64,000 nt of DNA from IMG/VR virus record IMGVR_UViG_3300046794_000123, positions 1 through 64,000 of that record; one strand, written 5' to 3'. Shown in pieces: positions 59,379 through 64,000 of this stretch. Within the stretch, counting starts at the first letter, position 1, and every line of letters starts with the position of its first letter. The notes below the pieces were generated by a model. The model had not been told where the DNA came from, searched no databases, and saw only the letters and a program-made list of their open reading frames with translations. The stretch is from a virus. The position numbers and the translations under genes are program-made.

Positions 59379-59978
59379 ATGACTACCAACACCACCAACA
59401 GCGCAGACGGATCAGCAGGCGCGGGAGAGCGGGCAATCATCGATGGCCTGCTGTGCGAACAAACTTATATCTCGTCCGATCGCGAGCGGTGCCACCCTGA
59501 ATACGAATTGCCCCGTTGGGATCGTATTCAGGCCGCGATCGACTACATTTCCCGCGCTGCTATAGACAAGGGCGATACGCAGGCTGGCGGGGGCGACCTG
59601 TTGAACGACTACATCGAACTGAACATGTCCAACTACAACGAGGATGACGTATCGCGCCTCAATGAGTGGGGCATCAGGGCATACGACGCACTGTCGGCAG
59701 GCTGCGCCGAGGGCGGCAAGAGTGAGGCGGTGGCGTTTTACGACGGGCGTAGTAAAGAGCCGTGCTTGCTGTGGGCATTCGACGGATACAAGCCCTCACC
59801 ACATGACGTGGTCCTTGTCGCTGCCCCTATCGCCCCGCGTGCGATCAGCGATGATCAGATTCGCCAAGCGGTGTGTAAAGCAACTGCCGAAGTTGGCATA
59901 GCTGCTGGCGGGATGGAGTGGAACCGTGCATTCGCCCGAGCCATACTCGCCGCCGCCGACAAGGAGGCTCAATCGTGA
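59379..59978 (+). CDS. Unknown protein of accessory type
   Basis: 199 aa. The C-terminal part (PIAPRAISDDQIRQAVCKAT, AFARAILAAADKEAQS) is a module recognisable in small phage genes of Burkholderiales; the gene at 60262 carries a similar ending. More codons end in G or vary than in neighbours. GGAG precedes the ATG. The function is unknown. Confidence 0.65.
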   Translation: MTTNTTNSADGSAGAGERAIIDGLLCEQTYISSDRERCHPEYELPRWDRIQAAIDYISRAAIDKGDTQAGGGDLLNDYIELNMSNYNEDDVSRLNEWGIRAYDALSAGCAEGGKSEAVAFYDGRSKEPCLLWAFDGYKPSPHDVVLVAAPIAPRAISDDQIRQAVCKATAEVGIAAGGMEWNRAFARAILAAADKEAQS

Positions 59979-60265
59979 AAACCTATCCGCTCGAAATCGA
60001 GAACGCTGGCGACGATACCTACATCGTCATGTCGCGCGGTCATCATGACCCGCACGAGTTCATGCGCGAGGTGCGCGAGGAAGGCTACGACTGGCCGCTA
60101 GGCATGCCGTCACACCGTTGGGTAAAACAAACGCCCGCTCGCGACGGCTTCTCGTACCACTTCGTTAAGGAAGGGACACGCGGCGCATTCCCCGCCACTT
60201 ATGCGCATGAGGCATATGGTGATGAGCGATATGAAGTGGCCGCGAACAAGGAGGCTCAATCGTGA
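59975..60265 (+). CDS. Unknown protein of accessory type
   Basis: 96 aa from GTG after AAGGAGG. MKTYPLEIENAGDDTYIVMS start; ends ANKEAQS, the same as the previous gene. The junction sequence AAGGAGGCTCAATCGTGA occurs at both its start and its end, suggesting duplication or recombination at module borders. Confidence 0.65.
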   Translation: MKTYPLEIENAGDDTYIVMSRGHHDPHEFMREVREEGYDWPLGMPSHRWVKQTPARDGFSYHFVKEGTRGAFPATYAHEAYGDERYEVAANKEAQS

Positions 60266-60543
60266 GCGACGTACGGAAGTGGAAGCTTGTTCCGGTCGAG
60301 CCGACGCCGGAAATGCTCGAAGAAATCTGCATCATCGAAGGCTTCACCGAACAGGCGTTGAAGGTGCGCTACGCAGCTATGCTCGCCGCCGCCCCTGTCT
60401 CCCCGCGTGCGCAACTGAGCAAAGAGGAAATTATCGAAGTCATCGAGTCCGCAATACGCGATGCTTCGCGCGGGGCAGATACCTACATGGCAGCGATGAT
60501 CGGAGCAGAAGCAATCCTCGCCGCAGCCGACACGAAGAACTGA
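60262..60543 (+). CDS. Unknown protein of accessory type
   Basis: 93 aa from GTG. Begins VRKWKLVPVEPTPEMLE, a very common start among phage hypothetical proteins. Middle LAAAPVSPRAQLSKEEI and end AEAILAAADTKN parallel the 59379 gene. Unknown function. Confidence 0.65.
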   Translation: MSDVRKWKLVPVEPTPEMLEEICIIEGFTEQALKVRYAAMLAAAPVSPRAQLSKEEIIEVIESAIRDASRGADTYMAAMIGAEAILAAADTKN

Positions 60544-60544
60544 C

Positions 60545-60634
60545 ATGTGCGCTCGCTGTGGCAGTTTCAATCTAACTGAGCGCAGTGGTTGGATGATCTG
60601 CCACCACTGCGGCAACACATGGAAGGAAGCATGA
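60545..60634 (+). CDS. Tiny zinc-ribbon protein
   Basis: 29 aa: MCARCGSFNLTERSGWMICH..., with CARC at 2-5 and CHHC at 19-22. A complete four-Cys ribbon in 29 residues. The stop overlaps the next start (ATGA). Confidence 0.55.
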   Translation: MCARCGSFNLTERSGWMICHHCGNTWKEA

Positions 60635-60996
60635 CAGAGAATCAATTCGTGGAGTGGTTCTTCAGCAACTACAACAAGCACACCATCATCGTTGACCCAG
60701 TCTGGCATGCACGGAAGATCTTTGCCGTGCTGCAACAGCCTCCCAAGCACGTGGACATCCTGAGAGCCAGAGAAGCCATGCTGATGGTCAAGTCGATGCC
60801 TGATGCTCGTCGTCTGGAGATGAAGCACTTCGAAGCTCTGGAACAAGTCATCCACAAGTGCGACATGTACCAACAGCCGCAGTACCGCTGCGTTGGTCAG
60901 GCGAGTGCGCTGCCCGGAACAGGTAACGCATTCACCTGTGGAGCATTTCAGGCTGAGGATGTTCCCGTTGGCTACAGTCTCTACGTGAAGGTGTGA
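60631..60996 (+). CDS. Unknown protein
   Basis: 121 aa; ATGA overlap, GGAAGGAAGC upstream. Helical N-terminus (ENQFVEWFFSNYNKHT), Cys at 89 and 110. Stop overlaps the next start (GTGA). Confidence 0.65.
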   Translation: MTENQFVEWFFSNYNKHTIIVDPVWHARKIFAVLQQPPKHVDILRAREAMLMVKSMPDARRLEMKHFEALEQVIHKCDMYQQPQYRCVGQASALPGTGNAFTCGAFQAEDVPVGYSLYVKV

Positions 60997-61493
60997 CAGT
61001 GGCACGTACTCGCTTTTTCAGATCGGGCAAGAAGCCCGTCAAAGTGCCGACCATCATCCGGCACACACCTGGCCAAGAGGTCACCCTCAAGCTCATTCCC
61101 CATGCGCACCTGAAGGCAATTGCAGATGGCCGGGGAGGGGAGGAGGAGTTCCTGACCATCACCTTCCGGACCCTGGTCGGAGCCTCGCTCACTGGTTTTG
61201 CCGATGATGCAGACCAGAAGCATCTAGAAGAGATCTTCCAGGCTGCTACCGAGGCGCTGATCTCAATGGGTGAGCGCTATACCCGGCTGAGCAAGTTCGG
61301 AACCAGTGGAGATGAACTGATCCGGATCAAGGCAGCGCTGAACCTCACTGATGATCTTCAAGACGTCGCCACCAAACGTGAGCAAGCCGAGATGTACAAG
61401 CAGGTGGAGGGATTCGTCGGTGCATTCGATTTCACTATGAAGAACCTCCGCCTGTTAAAGGAAAGGTATCAGCAACCTGCTGAGATCAGTTAG
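60993..61493 (+). CDS. Unknown helical protein
   Basis: 166 aa from GTG. Basic N-terminus (ARTRFFRSGKKPVKVPTII), helical remainder (DDLQDVATKREQAEMYKQVE). A second GTG at 60999 is possible. Terminator at 61560. Confidence 0.7.
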   Translation: MTVARTRFFRSGKKPVKVPTIIRHTPGQEVTLKLIPHAHLKAIADGRGGEEEFLTITFRTLVGASLTGFADDADQKHLEEIFQAATEALISMGERYTRLSKFGTSGDELIRIKAALNLTDDLQDVATKREQAEMYKQVEGFVGAFDFTMKNLRLLKERYQQPAEIS

Positions 61494-61511
61494 AATTAAG
61501 TTTGTGTGAGG
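61490..61511. promoter_or_regulatory. Recurrent AT-rich box (variant)
   Basis: TTAGAATTAAGTTTGTGTGAGG, overlapping the stop codon of the previous gene. Confidence 0.4.
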
Positions 61512-61559
61512 TCGATTGGTTGTTTTGGGGTGAAAGCCCCATAAATGCCATCCTTTAGA

Positions 61560-61590
61560 GGGGCACTGGAAACGGTGCCCCTTCTTTTTG
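61560..61590 (+). terminator. Terminator
   Basis: GGGGCAC (61560-61566), 8-nt loop, GTGCCCC (61575-61581), then TTCTTTTTG. Confidence 0.85.
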
Positions 61591-61597
61591 CATATAG

Positions 61598-61615
61598 ATA
61601 GATATAAGTTTGGGG
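61598..61615. promoter_or_regulatory. Recurrent AT-rich box
   Basis: ATAGATATAAGTTTGGGG just after the terminator; start of the 61621 gene follows 6 bases later. Confidence 0.5.
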
Positions 61616-61620
61616 TAGCT

Positions 61621-61959
61621 ATGCTATCTGAAGCGCAGTACCGGGAAGTGCTGGACAAAGTGTTCATCGGCACCGGTCCGACATGGGCCGAAGGCGGAGC
61701 CAACTGGAACAACCAACTGATCCTGTCCTTGATGGTTCACGGTCTGGTCCTGCTGCCATTTCCCCATGAACACGCGCAGCCCCCGTTCAAACACTACATC
61801 GAGATGTCCGCACCTTCACCAGAGCTCGTGCTCACCAAGGACGGACGAATCATCGGAGGTCAAGCAGCCTGGGTCCGTAGCTGGATCGTCGATGCAGATT
61901 GGGAAGAGCACTACAAACCGCCTCTCAAGTTTCAATTCACACCTCTCACAAAGGCATAA
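61621..61959 (+). CDS. Unknown protein upstream of rIIA-like gene
   Basis: 112 aa from the ATG at 61621. Alpha-beta pattern (LILSLMVHGLVLLPFPHEHA) with several Trp. Two bases separate it from the rIIA-like gene, so it is probably cotranscribed. Confidence 0.7.
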   Translation: MLSEAQYREVLDKVFIGTGPTWAEGGANWNNQLILSLMVHGLVLLPFPHEHAQPPFKHYIEMSAPSPELVLTKDGRIIGGQAAWVRSWIVDADWEEHYKPPLKFQFTPLTKA

Positions 61960-61961
61960 CA

Positions 61962-64000
61962 ATGCAAGTCGCAGACATTCAGGGTGACGCCACCGCAGCT
62001 ACGCTCGGGGCACAGAAGACCACCGCAATGAGCATGGTTCAGGACGCCTCGTTCCTGATGATGCTCTCGACCAACCTGTACTCCAACCAGATGCTGGCGT
62101 GCATCCGTGAAACGATGTGTAACGCCTGGGATGCGCACATCGAAGCCAAGCGCACCGATGTGCCGGTGAAGATCACCATCACCGCCGAGAACGAACTGAT
62201 CATCGAGGACAGCGGTCTCGGCATTCCCGAGGACATGTTCGAACAGATCTACGGCACGTTCGGTGGCTCCACCAAGCGCACCAACACGGCTGTGACTGGT
62301 GGCTTCGGTCTGGGCTGCAAGTCGCCCTGGGCCTACACCGAATCCTTCCGGGTGATCTCCGAGAACCAAGGGAAGAAGGTGATCTACAACCTGGTCAAGG
62401 CCAGTGTGGAAGCCGAGGGACTGCCTGCCATCACGCGTGTCATGGAGACGGTTACCGAGCGCAGCGGACTCACCGTGCGCTTCCAGCTCCGTGAAGACGA
62501 TGTGCGGCAGATGAAGCACTACATCGAGGCCATTGCCTGTCACGGTGACATGCTGGTGGACTTCGAGCACGTTGGCCGCAAGGATGCAGTCACCGGTGAA
62601 GAGATGGGCACGGAACGCCTCGACACGATCAATCTGGATCCGACACCGGGCAGCTATGACGTGGAGGATCACCGCTGGTATCACCACTACATGGGCCAAC
62701 ACTCAGTGTTCGTGCGTTACGGTGCGGTCATCTACCCGATGCTCGACACACCGGGCACGAAGAAGGCACTCGATCTGCTGCGTGAGTTCATGCAGATCGT
62801 CGGTTTCAGGCGCATGGTGGTGCAGGCAGCTCCCGGCACCTTGGCGCTGACGCCAAACCGTGAGGCACTGTCGTCTTCCAAGATGACGGAGGATGGTCTC
62901 ACCGATCTGTGTGTGGCACTCGTTGCCCGCATCGAAGATGACATCATCAAGCAGATCCCGGCATCGATTCTGCAAGCGGTGGAGCGGCTCACCAAGCACG
63001 ACTACCTTCGTTGTGGGCTGGAGCATTACGCCAGTCTCTCTGATGCCATCACACCAGTTCCTGTTCGCCGGTATCTGAGTTCTCAGCTCGGGGCGGCCAA
63101 GTACTCCAAGTATGTGGCCATGCTGAAACAGGCTGAGCACCGGGGCTTCAAGAACAGCCACACGTTCACCAACAAGTCGGCTACGCACGAGTATCACCGT
63201 CTGCGTCGGCGCTTGTCGGACAAGGGCTGGCAGAAGAAGGAAGAGCTGAAGTTTGCTTTCCTGAAGCACTTCATCTTGCGTCCGCTCTCACGTGTGTTCC
63301 AGAAGCATCCGAAGTTGCTAAAGCGTAGCGAGTTCCATCATGCTCACGACTTCAGCTACCACTCAAGCCAACGGAAGGATTCTCTTCTGGCTCACCTGGA
63401 TCCGGCTGACTTCTCAGGCATGCAGCAGATGATCGACCATCCGACCGTGTTCATTACTACACGGACAAAGTACCTTGATAAGAGCATCAAATGCTGCCCG
63501 GACGTTACCGATAGCCAGGACACCTGGGTCTACAAGATCGCACCAAGGGATTCGAACAAGGATGTCATCGTCAAGGCATTCGAAGAGTCTGGCATGAAGG
63601 TCATCGATCTCACGCTGAACCATGAGTGGGATGACGCAGCTGCTGAGATCGAAGAGGAAAAGATCCGTCGTAACGCCAACCGCAAACCGATAGCTTCGGT
63701 GGGCGCGGCTGAGAAGAAGTCGGCCAACCTGCTGATGTCACTCTCGAACGTCTACGACGACGAGGGCAAACGCAAGGCGAGCGTCGGCATGATCAAGCTG
63801 ATGGAGGGCGATCTGGAAACCTCGAACACGCCTGTGTTCTATGTGCCAGTCGAGTCTGTCTCTTCCACGGGCTCGCTGGGCCGGTTCGGCTACTACCTCG
63901 ATCTGACCGCTGACGAGCGTAAGCACGGCGTCATTGTGCGCTCAGGGGTCGAGAAGAACATGGCCATCAAGCGGGGTGCGGTGCACATGGATGCGTATCT
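61962..64000 (+). CDS. rIIA-like GHKL ATPase (cut by the window end)
   Basis: At least 679 aa, open at the end of the window. N-terminal GHKL ATPase: RETMCNAWDAHIEA (N-box with Asn and Asp), IEDSGLGIPEDMF (G1), GGFGLGCKSPWAY (G2 with the ATP-lid Gly). The rest (about 220-680) is the rIIA-type body. In T4 rIIA/rIIB protect against the lambda Rex system. N4-like phages have an rIIA-rIIB pair; rIIB is expected just beyond the window. Confidence 0.88.
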   Translation, partial: MQVADIQGDATAATLGAQKTTAMSMVQDASFLMMLSTNLYSNQMLACIRETMCNAWDAHIEAKRTDVPVKITITAENELIIEDSGLGIPEDMFEQIYGTFGGSTKRTNTAVTGGFGLGCKSPWAYTESFRVISENQGKKVIYNLVKASVEAEGLPAITRVMETVTERSGLTVRFQLREDDVRQMKHYIEAIACHGDMLVDFEHVGRKDAVTGEEMGTERLDTINLDPTPGSYDVEDHRWYHHYMGQHSVFVRYGAVIYPMLDTPGTKKALDLLREFMQIVGFRRMVVQAAPGTLALTPNREALSSSKMTEDGLTDLCVALVARIEDDIIKQIPASILQAVERLTKHDYLRCGLEHYASLSDAITPVPVRRYLSSQLGAAKYSKYVAMLKQAEHRGFKNSHTFTNKSATHEYHRLRRRLSDKGWQKKEELKFAFLKHFILRPLSRVFQKHPKLLKRSEFHHAHDFSYHSSQRKDSLLAHLDPADFSGMQQMIDHPTVFITTRTKYLDKSIKCCPDVTDSQDTWVYKIAPRDSNKDVIVKAFEESGMKVIDLTLNHEWDDAAAEIEEEKIRRNANRKPIASVGAAEKKSANLLMSLSNVYDDEGKRKASVGMIKLMEGDLETSNTPVFYVPVESVSSTGSLGRFGYYLDLTADERKHGVIVRSGVEKNMAIKRGAVHMDAY

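Overview
The window is most of the genome of an N4-like podovirus (Schitoviridae type). Four hallmarks of that group are present. One is a giant single-subunit virion RNA polymerase (3616 aa, T7-type motifs all visible). Another is a two-gene phage RNA polymerase: RNAP1 carries the DxxGR motif and RNAP2 carries motifs A, B and C. There is an N4-type single-stranded DNA-binding protein. The late cassette is ordered as in N4: terminase, adaptor, fibres, lysis, portal, scaffold, major capsid, ejection proteins, vRNAP. Base composition is GC-rich and the genes are tightly packed, with ATGA/GTGA/TGATG overlaps. The host is probably a Gram-negative proteobacterium (spanin pair with an outer-membrane lipoprotein, SleB-type endolysin). 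Three genes at 59.4-60.5 kb resemble genes I associate with phages of Burkholderiales, so a betaproteobacterial host is a weak inference.

Layout. 1-2324 (+): end of the replication block (partial gene, SSB, RuvC-like nuclease, acidic tail protein, small membrane protein). 2325-2554: convergent intergenic region with hairpins, an odd tRNA-like element and a bidirectional terminator. 2555-38497 (-): the late region, read leftward. In transcription order it holds a Gp49-like protein, terminase small and large subunits, the head-tail adaptor, a long S74-type fibre with accessory genes, a second fibre and small proteins. Then follow the lysis genes (coiled-coil protein, holin, SleB endolysin, nested Rz/Rz1), portal, scaffold, major capsid and ejection proteins, and finally vRNAP. 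38498-39307: about 800 bases without a convincing gene. Late genes end on one side and early genes begin on the other, so this is where I place the physical ends of the linear genome in this permuted assembly. 39308-64000 (+): early and middle genes, from many tiny ORFs through RNAP1 and RNAP2 to a MoxR/VWA pair, dCTP deaminase and an rIIA-like ATPase cut by the window end. The DNA polymerase, helicase, primase and rIIB expected in such a phage are not here and presumably lie in the unseen part of the genome.

How it works together. In N4 the injected virion RNAP transcribes early genes from promoters that form a 5-bp, 3-nt-loop hairpin. Three such promoters are visible here (39.25, 39.61 and 40.77 kb), each a hairpin with loop TAC, then TGTT, then GG at the predicted start. 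Early products include RNAP1/RNAP2, which would read middle genes. A recurrent AT-rich box (TTAGATATAAGTTTGAGG-like, both orientations) is a candidate middle-promoter element. SSB and host RNAP would serve the late genes.

The most unusual part is 45.9-47.84 kb. Between RNAP1 and RNAP2 sits what looks like a plasmid maintenance module: a ParF-type ParA, a ribbon-helix-helix partner, a winged-helix Rep-like protein, four dyad repeats, an AT-rich stretch and a perfect DnaA box. This suggests that a virus of a family regarded as lytic may be able to persist as an extrachromosomal element. A second notable element is a free-standing structured RNA at 57.5-57.7 kb, closed by a stem of about 25 bp and flanked by terminators.
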